Origin: Tolypothrix bouteillei VB521301
Lineage (GTDB): Bacteria > Cyanobacteriota > Cyanobacteriia > Cyanobacteriales > Nostocaceae
NCBI RefSeq assembly: GCF_000760695.4
Contig: NZ_JHEG04000001.1
Coordinates: forward strand, 5,338,204 to 5,402,203
Direction: 5' to 3'
Length of the DNA stretch: 64,000 nt
Shown here one piece after another: positions 57,197 to 64,000 of the stretch (positions within the stretch are counted from its first letter, which is position 1; each line of letters begins with the position of its first letter). Both the position numbers and the translations under genes were made by a program. The notes under the pieces are model-generated. The model saw only the letters and a list, made by a program, of their open reading frames with translations, had not been told where the DNA came from and made no database searches.

Positions 57197-57736
57197 GTGG
57201 CTGTTATAACCAGTGAAATCGATTTTCTCAACATCTTTCTAGAAAACTTCTTATTCTTCGCGATCGCAACGTCATTTTTTCTAGTAACAGGCTGGGCGTG
57301 GAGAAATACAAAACCCTATGATTTACCAAAACCATTGCCAAATTGGTTTAGGATTTGGTTTTTGACAATGCAAATTGGAGGTATAATCCTGCCACTAGTT
57401 GGGCTTGTGTGGGTTATTTGGCAAGGCTATTTTAGTGCAGCGATCGTACTAATCTCTTACTTTTTCATGCTAGGGTTGCAAATCCTTTCTGAAAGCCTAT
57501 CACTGAGATGGTTTCATTCATTCGTATTTGTCATGATACCCTACCTGTACTTGCCTTACCGTGTCTGGCAGTTATATCAGGGATTGATGCTTCTCAACCC
57601 CGTGAGTGATTTGGCATGGATTCGGAATCTGCTATTCATAGAGATTGTCTTATGGACTGGAAACTACGCTCTCGATTTGTCACAACTACCTAGACTTGTT
57701 CGTTGGGAGGTACGAGAAGAGATCGTATCTCGTTAA
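57197..57736 (+). CDS. Conserved hypothetical membrane protein (four helices)
   Basis: A 179-residue protein with a GTG start at 57197. Predicted helices: FLENFLFFAIATSFFLVTGWAW, WFLTMQIGGIILPLVGLVWVIW, FSAAIVLISYFFMLGLQILSESL, and SFVFVMIPYLYLPYRVWQLYQG. A polar C-terminus (LPRLVRWEVREEIVSR) closes it. I do not recognise the family; no functional residues stand out. It is upstream of the TnpB element and is not part of it. Confidence 0.75.
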   Translation: MAVITSEIDFLNIFLENFLFFAIATSFFLVTGWAWRNTKPYDLPKPLPNWFRIWFLTMQIGGIILPLVGLVWVIWQGYFSAAIVLISYFFMLGLQILSESLSLRWFHSFVFVMIPYLYLPYRVWQLYQGLMLLNPVSDLAWIRNLLFIEIVLWTGNYALDLSQLPRLVRWEVREEIVSR

Positions 57737-57796
57737 GTAGATAAGTTATTACAAACTTGTGCATATACTTCAGTTAGTTGGTAAAGGAAAAATACG

Positions 57797-57892
57797 ATGA
57801 AACCTAATCTTGTTCTATTGTGGGTAACGCTATCGTTCGTAGTTGTGGGAGCCATAACCTTGCTTCTTCAACCTGTGATTGATTTTCAGTGA
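57797..57892 (+). other. 31-codon hydrophobic ORF antisense to the tnpB end
   Basis: [20 protein letters not shown] followed by [11 protein letters not shown], one clear transmembrane helix. It follows the membrane protein after 60 bases with an AAAGGAAAA ribosome-site-like stretch before it, and its last bases meet the right-end palindrome of the TnpB element. It could be a small membrane protein, or a gene cut off by the insertion. Confidence 0.4.
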
Positions 57893-59126
57893 CATCTCCT
57901 ACACTTACTGAGAAGCAGTAAGTGTAGGCTTCCAAGACAATCCGGCTATTGCTTAGGAGACTCTTGGCTTTAAGAACGGTATGCCCATCCGCCCTTTTCT
58001 TTATATTAATCGCAGCATTACGATCCCTATCCAAGCTGCATGAGCAATGAGGACAACTATGCCATCTCTCATGCAGTTTTTTAGGAACTTTAGCCCCACA
58101 ATTAGAACAATCTTGAGATGTGTTTTTTGGGTTAACAGCTATCACAAGCAAACCAGCATTTTCGGCTTTATTTGCAAGAATTGATAAAAAGCTTGACCAC
58201 CCAGCATCATGAACTGACTTTGCTAGACTGGACTTTGAAAGTCCTTTGATATTTAAATCTTCATGGACTATGACATCATACTTTTTGAGTAAATGATTAG
58301 CAGTTTTGAAATGAAAATCCCGACGTTTATCAGCAACTTTTTTATGTTGCTTACCTAGTTGCTTAACTGCTTTTTGTCTCCCTTTACTGCCCTTTTTACG
58401 TCTAGATACTCGCTTGGTGACTACTCTTAATCGTTTTTGTGCTTTCCTATAATGTTTTGGAATAGCAACAGCTTCACCTTCAGAGGTTGTCAAAAACTCC
58501 TTCAATCCCAGGTCAATGCCAGTAATCGATTCGGGATTAATGTCAGGTTTAACAGTAGGAACTGTAGGGTCTTCTAGACTTAAAGTGATGTAGTATCCAT
58601 CTGCTTTTTTGGTGACAGAGGCAGTTTTAATTTTGAAACCAGTAGGCAGTTGACGATGCAAAACAACTTTTATTAACCCCAATTTTGGGAGATTAATCAA
58701 GTCATCCTGCAAGCAGTCTTCTTTCATCTGAGGATAAGTAAAGGTTTTGTATCTACTTCTAGATTTAAACCTTGGTTTACCACTTTTTTTACCATTGCTA
58801 TCGCCTTTAAGAAAACGGTCAAAAGTTACCTTAACTCGTTTAACTACATCTTGTAACACTTGTGAATAAATATCACCGTAGTGGGGATGAGTTTTCTTAA
58901 GCTCAGGCAATGTTTTCTTTTGAGAGTAATAGTCAGGATTATCTCTTAATTCAGGTAGGTGACAAACTAGTGGGCAAGCATTAACAGGACTACGGTTTTG
59001 TTCATACCAATGAAATCTATCTGCCAACAAATAGTTATACTGAGCGCATAACATAGATAGCCATCTATCTATCTCTACAACTTGGACTTTTGTTGGACGT
59101 AGTTTGTACTGGTATGCAGACCTCAT
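57804..59126 (-). CDS. tnpB: TnpB RNA-guided nuclease (IS200/IS605-IS1341 type)
   Basis: A 440-residue TnpB with all catalytic features: Ruv[12 protein letters not shown] (Asp205), Ruv[14 protein letters not shown] (Glu289), a zinc finger with CSNCG (340, 343) and CPHCS (358, 361), and Ruv[14 protein letters not shown] (Asp366/368). An N-terminal WED/REC region precedes it. Such proteins act with an omega-RNA from the 3' end of the gene and the right end of the element. The last 30-40 residues lie at or past the right-end palindrome (57898-57928), so they may be read from flanking DNA. No TnpA gene is present, so the element is IS1341-like. Confidence 0.93.
   Translation of the reverse strand: MRSAYQYKLRPTKVQVVEIDRWLSMLCAQYNYLLADRFHWYEQNRSPVNACPLVCHLPELRDNPDYYSQKKTLPELKKTHPHYGDIYSQVLQDVVKRVKVTFDRFLKGDSNGKKSGKPRFKSRSRYKTFTYPQMKEDCLQDDLINLPKLGLIKVVLHRQLPTGFKIKTASVTKKADGYYITLSLEDPTVPTVKPDINPESITGIDLGLKEFLTTSEGEAVAIPKHYRKAQKRLRVVTKRVSRRKKGSKGRQKAVKQLGKQHKKVADKRRDFHFKTANHLLKKYDVIVHEDLNIKGLSKSSLAKSVHDAGWSSFLSILANKAENAGLLVIAVNPKNTSQDCSNCGAKVPKKLHERWHSCPHCSCSLDRDRNAAINIKKRADGHTVLKAKSLLSNSRIVLEAYTYCFSVSVGDVTENQSQVEEARLWLPQLRTIALPTIEQD
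57898..57928. repeat. Right-end palindrome of the TnpB element
   Basis: A perfect 13-bp stem with a 5-base loop, in the 3' end of the tnpB frame. It is a candidate for the omega-RNA stem at the right end, with the guide read from the bases beyond it on the minus strand. Confidence 0.85.
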
Positions 59127-59186
59127 TTTTTAATTCTCAACACCAGATAGACTTTATCATAAAAGTGTATACGTTGTTTACCCATT

Positions 59187-59360
59187 ATGAAAGATTCTAG
59201 ATTAAGTGTCAGGATGTCAAAACGTAGATTAAACAAGCTGAGGCAGTATGCAGCAGATAAGGATAAAACAGTGACACAAATAATAGAGGATTGGATCGAT
59301 AAGTTGCCAAGCCCCAAAACTGGTGATTCCTCATTGACCCCCTGCCCTGTCAAGGAATAG
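59187..59360 (+). CDS. Ribbon-helix-helix protein divergent from tnpB
   Basis: A 57-codon gene with ATG at 59187: MKDSRLSVRMSKRRLNKLRQ, then YAADKDKTVTQIIEDWIDKL and PSPKTGDSSLTPCPVKE. It has the RHH/CopG plan: a short beta strand (RLSVRMS) followed by two helices. It starts 61 bases from the tnpB start, head to head. It probably is a repressor of its own gene or tnpB, or helps define the element. Such small RHH genes beside TnpB are seen in cyanobacterial elements, but I cannot confirm this by search. Confidence 0.72.
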   Translation: MKDSRLSVRMSKRRLNKLRQYAADKDKTVTQIIEDWIDKLPSPKTGDSSLTPCPVKE

Positions 59361-59396
59361 CGGATTGAATTGGTTGTGGGTCAATTCGTCATCACC

Positions 59397-59445
59397 CCGA
59401 CATTCATCCCACACTGCCTTCGGTCAGATGTGGGATGAATGTCGG
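59397..59445. repeat. Left-end palindrome of the TnpB element
   Basis: A perfect 17-bp stem CCGACATTCATCCCACA / TGTGGGATGAATGTCGG with a 15-base loop (CTGCCTTCGGTCAGA, itself holding CTG/CAG). It lies just beyond the RHH gene and probably marks the left end. Confidence 0.85.
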
Positions 59446-59500
59446 TTTTAGTTAAGGGACTTCCAAATCAAAAAATGTCCAATTTTCTCTTATAGTTAGT

Positions 59501-59517
59501 GCAGGCTAGAAGCCTGC
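59501..59517. terminator. Stem-loop GCAGGCT-AGA-AGCCTGC
   Basis: A perfect 7-bp stem with a 3-base loop, about 65 bases after the stop of the 960-residue protein gene (minus strand). The adjacent ATAGGACGGGCGAGAACACCCATCCC is a repeat seen widely in cyanobacteria. There is no T run, so termination is uncertain. Confidence 0.5.
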
Positions 59518-59580
59518 AATTAGTATAGGACGGGCGAGAACACCCATCCCACACTTTAGAGTTATCAACTCGTCAAATCT

Positions 59581-62463
59581 TCAACCAAATAGATTAAATC
59601 CCGATACAGCTAAAGCACCAGCCACTGCTGAAGCCGCTAGAGAGATGCTAGCTGTGTTAAACAACCACCAAGCTGCACCTGCAACAACTTTTTTGGTTTC
59701 CACTGCTTGCTTTTTAGCTTGCTCTTTGATTGCGTCTAACCGTTTTTGAGTTTCTTGTTGAATGCGTTCGGCTTGATTTAATACGCTATCCCGTGCGGCT
59801 TCGATGCGGTTAACAATCTGGTTGGCTTGTTCTTCTGAAATATCTTCGCGAGAACTAATGAGAGCAACTAAAGTATCGCGATCAAATTGTGAAAGGCGAT
59901 CGCGTATAGCCTCAAACCCTTCTTGTGGAGAGTCGAATAATTTGGCAAAGTCTTGTTGTATGCTGTCATAATTCAGTTCGGGACAGTTCAGTGAATTGAG
60001 ATAGTTGCGAACTTTCTCAAAAACTCCATCAACGATCGATTGCACTCTTTTCTGGACTTGCTGATACTGTTCGACAATCGAGTCACGAACGGATTCTATG
60101 CGATCGACGATTTTGTTCGCTTCTTCAGGGGAGATATCCTCGCGTTGGGACAGTAAGCTGACAAGTGTAGAGCGATCGAATTTAGAAATGCGTTCTCCTA
60201 AAGAAGAGACTCCCGCACGAGGAGAAGATAGCAACAGTTGCAAATCTCGTTTGATAGCTTCTGGATTCAGTTCTTCTTTATTAGTGTTACGCAAATAGTT
60301 CTCTAAATTTGCTTCAAACTCTACAACTCCTTGTGTTGCACGGTTTGTCAAGCGTCTAGGTGCTTTAACAATGTTGTCAATGCCTTGTTGTACTGAGTCA
60401 ATAGCATGATTAATTTGTTCTTCAGTCAAATCTTGACGCTGACTGAGTAACTTCACTAAAGTATCGCGATCGAATTGTGATAATCTTGCCCTAAGAGCAG
60501 AGATACCTACTTCCGGATTGTCTAGCAATGTTTTCAAGTCGCGTTTGATGCCTTCAGGGTTGAGTTCTTCTTTGTGAGTATTTCGCAAATAATCTTCTAC
60601 TCTTTGTCTGAATTCGTCGGCTTTAGCCTTCGCTTGCTCTTGCAGTTCGCCAGCGCGATTTAAAAGATTATCGCGAGTCTGTTCAAATTGACTGACAATA
60701 TTATTCGCTTCTTCTTCGTTCAAATCGGAGCGTACTGCTAAGAAACTTACTAAGGTATCGCGATCGATTTGTGAAAATTGCTCTTTCACATCCTCAAAAC
60801 TACCTTTCGGATCTTCTAGTAGCTTTGTTAAGTTTTGCCCAATTCGTTCTGGTTTGAGTTCTTCTTTGTTAGTCGATCGCAAATAATCTTCTAAACGGGT
60901 GCGGACATTTTGCGGTTGTTCTCGTGCTTCCGCCTGCTTGACAGTTTCTAAAACCTCGTTTTTGGTGCTTTGAAGTAATTCACTAATTTCCTTAATCCTT
61001 ACTTCGCTCAAATCTCCCCGCTGTTGCAATAAGTTGGTGAGATACTCTTGGTTGAGTTCTTCCAATTGTCGTCTTACACTTGAAGGATTTGCATCGCGAT
61101 CGTAGATAACTTCTTTGAATTCATCTTGAATGGTAATGCGATTGAAATGCCAGGGAAAGGAATTCAGTATGTATTCTTCTACATCTGCTTTAATTGTATT
61201 ATTTACAGATGCAGGTAATCTTTCAGCTACAGCACCGCCAAGTTTTTCAGCTTGGTGAGTCGCTTGGTCTTTAAGTTGTTGCAACTGTTGTGTGATTTTC
61301 TCTACATCTACATCCCGAACTTTTTCTCTCATCTGTTGTAGTTGTTGACTGACTTGTTCTACATCCAATTGAGACAAGTCTACTTGTTTTAACACAGCAG
61401 GTAAAGTGACACCTAAGCCAACTTCTAGAGCTTGTTTGACTATTCCATTGCTTTGTTTGCCATTTCCACCTCCAACTGTTGCCAATTGCTGAACTTTCTC
61501 TCCTAAACGTTCGGATTGTAGTTCTTCCGGTGTTGCTTGTTGAATTAAACGAATGACTTGTTCTGTAGGATTTTGCCTAGCCAAAACTTGGTTCCAAGCA
61601 TTTTGTAATTGGTCGGCGATACGATTAACATCTTCTTTGGAAAAGTCTGTACGACTGCTAATTAAATCGACGAATGTTTGACGATTTATATTTTTCAGTA
61701 GGTCGCTATCAGCAAGCGATCGCAAATCTGCATCCTTTAGTAGCTTGTCAAATTGCGATCGAATTTCTTTAACATCTAGTTTTGACGGTTGTATAGAAGT
61801 TAAAGAATTTTGCAATGTATTTCTAATAGTATCGGTGTTAAGTCCCGATACAAGCTCGCGACGAACAACAGCACTAATTTCTTCTGCAGTGGAAACTATT
61901 TGATTTTTAGCAGCATTTGCACCTAAAGCAGCAGTGGCTGTACCCATTATTCCTTGTAAGCCAGATGTGACAGTGCTCGCAACAGAGCCAATTAAAGAAC
62001 CTACTGCTTTTGAACCAAGCCACATAATGAGTGAGAAATAAGCAGACCAGATGACGACACCAATAATCGCTCCCAAGGACGCACTTTCAATTAGGCTGAG
62101 TTTCACTGCTAAAAAACAGGCGCTAAATAATGCGATAGTTGCGGTTGCGATCGCCCAAAGACCAACAGATGTTTCAATTTTACGAATTGTACTACCTGAG
62201 GTTCCTGACTCATCATCGGTATAAGAATCAGTTCCCAAAGATGAAATTCCCACCGCTACTGAAAAGTTAGTTAACAGAAGTTGGAAAGCAAATGCCATAA
62301 ATACGCCTGCAAGCAATGCTACCAAAAATTTAGGGCCAGAAAAAGCAACTGATACTTCTTCTGGAGTTAATACTTCGTCAACTACGGGAATTTGTGCCAA
62401 TCCTTGTAGATAGCAGGATTTAAATGCAATGAATGCACTTGCAAACATAGATATTGTCCTCAA
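59581..62463 (-). CDS. Large membrane protein with five or six ~97-residue repeats
   Basis: A 960-residue protein (an inner ATG at 62445 is an alternative start). Three hydrophobic segments are near the N-terminus (GPKFLVALLAGVFMAFAFQLL; GLWAIATATIALFSACFLAV; LGAIIGVVIWSAYFSLIMWLG) and one is at the C-terminus (AWWLFNTASISLAASAVAGALAV). The middle and C-terminal region (about 440-930) has five ~97-residue repeats, each built around NKEELNPE...FDRDTLVSLLSQREDISEEQANQIV plus a long helix; an earlier related copy (NRQTFVDLISSRTDFSKEDVNRIA) makes six. They are alpha-helical, possibly coiled. I know no function; the layout suggests a membrane-anchored scaffold. Confidence 0.85.
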   Translation of the reverse strand: MRTISMFASAFIAFKSCYLQGLAQIPVVDEVLTPEEVSVAFSGPKFLVALLAGVFMAFAFQLLLTNFSVAVGISSLGTDSYTDDESGTSGSTIRKIETSVGLWAIATATIALFSACFLAVKLSLIESASLGAIIGVVIWSAYFSLIMWLGSKAVGSLIGSVASTVTSGLQGIMGTATAALGANAAKNQIVSTAEEISAVVRRELVSGLNTDTIRNTLQNSLTSIQPSKLDVKEIRSQFDKLLKDADLRSLADSDLLKNINRQTFVDLISSRTDFSKEDVNRIADQLQNAWNQVLARQNPTEQVIRLIQQATPEELQSERLGEKVQQLATVGGGNGKQSNGIVKQALEVGLGVTLPAVLKQVDLSQLDVEQVSQQLQQMREKVRDVDVEKITQQLQQLKDQATHQAEKLGGAVAERLPASVNNTIKADVEEYILNSFPWHFNRITIQDEFKEVIYDRDANPSSVRRQLEELNQEYLTNLLQQRGDLSEVRIKEISELLQSTKNEVLETVKQAEAREQPQNVRTRLEDYLRSTNKEELKPERIGQNLTKLLEDPKGSFEDVKEQFSQIDRDTLVSFLAVRSDLNEEEANNIVSQFEQTRDNLLNRAGELQEQAKAKADEFRQRVEDYLRNTHKEELNPEGIKRDLKTLLDNPEVGISALRARLSQFDRDTLVKLLSQRQDLTEEQINHAIDSVQQGIDNIVKAPRRLTNRATQGVVEFEANLENYLRNTNKEELNPEAIKRDLQLLLSSPRAGVSSLGERISKFDRSTLVSLLSQREDISPEEANKIVDRIESVRDSIVEQYQQVQKRVQSIVDGVFEKVRNYLNSLNCPELNYDSIQQDFAKLFDSPQEGFEAIRDRLSQFDRDTLVALISSREDISEEQANQIVNRIEAARDSVLNQAERIQQETQKRLDAIKEQAKKQAVETKKVVAGAAWWLFNTASISLAASAVAGALAVSGFNLFG

Positions 62464-62817
62464 TTTAGTTTGATTAGATACTGCTGTACTCAGTCATTAC
62501 GTACCTAAAGTACTTTCTCTTGAACTGGAACCCAATCTCTCTACAGTTCCAGTTTTAATGTGTTTGTTAACGATCTCCCAAAAATCAAATCTCAGCTTTG
62601 CTCCCTATTTGTAGGCTAGAAAATATTTCTCTGTAATTTATCTTCCTGAAGATTGACTTTAGTTATTTTTATGTCTGTGTGAGTGTAGAACCCTGACTTC
62701 TCTAAGAAATCAGGGTTCTAGTTGTAGTTTAATTATTTTAAATAATATTACGTTATGTTAATTAGGTAAATTATCAATGATGAGATAAACAAGCAGCAAG
62801 AATCGTTAGCATATAGT
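62464..62817. other. Gene-free region upstream of the repeat protein
   Basis: A hairpin TAGAACCCTGA (62686-62696) / TCAGGGTTCTA (62710-62720) with inner TTCT/AGAA pairs is a typical dispersed cyanobacterial repeat and possible terminator. The rest is AT-rich, with the promoter of the minus-strand gene expected near 62480-62600. Confidence 0.5.
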
Positions 62818-62852
62818 TGTTATCCATAGCAGATCGATGCGATTTTTGACGA

Positions 62853-63038
62853 TTACCATCGCAGCTTAAATGTAGCAGTAAAATCTCCGCTAACTGGCAC
62901 CTAAGCACCTTGAGCATGACCTTGTTGTTCTAAGCATACAGCACAGGCTTCAGCCAATGCGGCTCCAAATGAAGGGGTGATAGCAGGTAAGCCTTGCGAT
63001 AAATCAGTCAGTACAAGTTCTAGAGGTTCGTTCAACAT
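62853..63038 (-). pseudogene. Decayed copy of a cyanobacterial hypothetical gene
   Basis: From the ATG at 63038 the frame reads MLNEPLELVLTDLSQGLPAI, then TPSFGAALAEACAVCLEQQG and HAQGA, before a TAG at 62901-62903. The same frame then continues VPVSGDFTATFKLRW to TAA at 62853-62855. I recall intact cyanobacterial proteins with this layout (SFGAALAEA.AVCLEQQ.H..G, then SGDF.A...LRW) that go on for about 70 more residues. An in-frame stop and the missing end point to a broken gene. Family and decay are inferred from memory. Confidence 0.5.
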
Positions 63039-63195
63039 TATTCCCTTGGTTAGGATTTCCAAAGTTTTTACATTTTGTAATATAGTTCTATTGATTTCTA
63101 CTCACCTACTTATTAAGTTCCAAACCATTAAAGAACTATAGCAGTCCTAAATCATTCGTGCGAATTTGAAATTATTGTGACCCCCTGTAGTTCCT

Positions 63196-63370
63196 CCAAG
63201 GCATCATACGGTGTACACAGTTCTCTAGAAAAGACATGAAACATCCTAAAAAAGGAGAATTGGAATTAAGTTCCCCCTTTTTTTAAGCCTTTTTTAAGGG
63301 GGTTTAGGGGGGATCGAAACCGCAAGAATACACTTTAGAAGACTTGTGTGTACACCGTAGCCAAGGCATC
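63196..63370. mobile_element. MITE-like element with 13-bp inverted repeats and 10-bp target duplication
   Basis: The inverted repeats TACGGTGTACACA (63207-63219) and TGTGTACACCGTA (63347-63359) are perfect complements. The flanking direct repeats CCAAGGCATC (63196-63205 and 63361-63370) are identical, as expected of a target-site duplication. The element itself is 155 bases (63206-63360) with no coding frame and contains GGGGG/CCCCC poly-pyrimidine and poly-purine runs (CCCCCTTTTTTTAAG... AAGGGGGTTTAGGGGGGATC), a motif common in cyanobacterial repeats. A 10-bp duplication is in the range of IS4-type elements. Confidence 0.82.
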
Positions 63371-63544
63371 GGGGGGACGATGTTAGCAGGGAAGTGAATT
63401 TTCTAACAATTCATTTAAGATTGCTATAGGACAACGTAAATTCGATTAAAATCAAGCTCTAAAAATTGGCATAGACCTTGGGGAATTGGGGTTGATGTGA
63501 AATTGTAAGTTAAAATAGTAAGCGATCTTTATGCTTGAATCCTA

Positions 63545-63805
63545 ATGAATATCAACATCGATATACCTGATAAGGTGCGCGTTTACGTTGAGGCACAAGT
63601 AATAGCTGGTGCTTACAATAGCATTAGCGAATATTTTTTAGATTTAGTACAGCAAGACCAAAAACGCAAAGCACAAGAAAAGTTGGAAGCTCTTTTACTC
63701 GAAGGTATTGATTCTCCAGGACAGGAAGTCACACCAGAATATTGGCACTCTTTGCGTTCTATGGTTTTGGGTGAGAATAATATGGAGAACTCGAACGAAG
63801 CATGA
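63545..63805 (+). CDS. parD: ParD-family antitoxin
   Basis: An 86-residue type II antitoxin: MNINIDIPDKVRVYVEAQVI, AGAYNSISEYFLDLVQQDQK, with the ParD/RHH beta strand and helix-helix part at the N-terminus and a flexible toxin-binding C-terminal arm (SLRSMVLGENNMENSNEA). It overlaps the next frame by ATGA (63802-63805). Such antitoxins repress their own operon and neutralise ParE. Confidence 0.92.
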   Translation: MNINIDIPDKVRVYVEAQVIAGAYNSISEYFLDLVQQDQKRKAQEKLEALLLEGIDSPGQEVTPEYWHSLRSMVLGENNMENSNEA

Positions 63806-64000
63806 GCTATCGGTTAGTTGTCAAAAATAAGGCAACGCAAGATTTGTGACAGTTGGCAAATTATATATTGCTCAATGGCAATGCGGATGTAGCTGTTAAA
63901 TTTTTAAATGCTGCGGAAGTGACTTTTGAACAGTTGCTACAAACTCCTAAAATCGGAAAAGTGACCCAATTGGTGGTGTCGAGATTGGGCGAAATTAGAC
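63802..64000 (+). pseudogene. parE: ParE-family toxin, stopped by an in-frame TGA (5' part)
   Basis: From the ATG at 63802 the frame reads MSYRLVVKNKATQDL, then TGA at 63847-63849 (codon 16), then continues QLANYILLNGNADVAVKFLN and AAEVTFEQLLQTPKIGKV...LVVSRLGEIR to the window edge. The continuing sequence is clearly ParE-like: after the usual start come the helical pair and the VSRLGEIR stretch. The stop makes the toxin broken here, unless it is a sequencing error or a restart occurs. The rest lies outside the window. Confidence 0.8.

Larger units (their letters stand above)
57890..59450. mobile_element. IS1341-like TnpB element with palindromic ends
   Basis: Contains tnpB and the divergent RHH gene. 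The right end (3' of tnpB) has a perfect 13-bp hairpin at 57898-57928 (CCTACACTTACTG/CAGTAAGTGTAGG, loop AGAAG). The left end has a perfect 17-bp hairpin at 59397-59445 (CCGACATTCATCCCACA/TGTGGGATGAATGTCGG). Subterminal palindromes and no terminal inverted repeats or target duplication are typical of IS200/IS605 elements. Exact ends are uncertain by a few bases. It lacks tnpA and would need TnpA in trans to move. Confidence 0.8.

Overview
This window is chromosomal DNA of a filamentous, almost certainly heterocyst-forming cyanobacterium (Nostocales type). The evidence is photosystem I genes (psaF, psaJ, psaL, psaK), plastid-type proteins (Tic22, Psb32/TPM, a SNAT-like acetyltransferase), many GCGATCGC (HIP1) octamers, heptanucleotide STRR repeats between genes, and a block amiC1-amiC2-murI-sds-(hypothetical)-hetZ-patU whose order matches, from memory, the hetZ neighbourhood of Anabaena/Nostoc. 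I cannot name a species.

Layout. 1-3 kb: the end of secD, then secF, a small membrane protein and a GNAT enzyme. 3-7 kb (minus): a degenerate histidine kinase, tsaC, prmC and tic22, then tRNA-Pro(TGG). 7-11 kb: SNAT-like acetyltransferase, an ACT-like protein, an alpha/beta hydrolase and tsaD. 11-14 kb: psaF-psaJ and psaL, then gmk with a RemA/DUF370 gene upstream. 15-17 kb: a TgpA-like transglutaminase that appears to lack its catalytic Cys and His. 17-29 kb: the hetZ-patU / sds / murI / amiC2 / amiC1 block, including a 1-kb gap that holds a strongly folded non-coding RNA candidate. 29-33 kb: cation/proton antiporter, EVE protein, SIMPL protein and ssb. 33-37 kb: mreBCD and ribD. 37-45 kb: small envelope-type proteins (YtxH-like, DUF948-like), psb32, cobH, dapB, a secreted CxCxxC protein, psaK and sufE.

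From 45 kb on the window is more accessory: a second alpha/beta hydrolase; two adjacent AAA-like P-loop proteins, one with an N-terminal helix-turn-helix-like domain and one carrying 14 WD40 repeats (STAND-like); a MHYT-GAF histidine kinase whose GAF domain resembles cyanobacteriochromes; a PD-(D/E)XK-like protein; an FAD monooxygenase; a BNR-repeat protein; a CsbD protein; a TnpB element with palindromic ends and a divergent 57-codon ribbon-helix-helix gene; a 960-aa membrane protein with five or six ~97-residue repeats; a decayed gene; a 155-bp MITE-like element with 13-bp inverted repeats and a 10-bp target duplication; and parD followed by a parE interrupted by a stop codon at the window edge.

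Most genes are single cistrons or pairs. Clear functional groups are protein export (secDF), termination factor and tRNA modification (prmC-tsaC, with tsaD nearby), photosystem I, cell shape and septum (mreBCD, amiC1/2, murI), and heterocyst regulation (hetZ-patU). Gene calls rest on motifs and family resemblance recalled without database searches.
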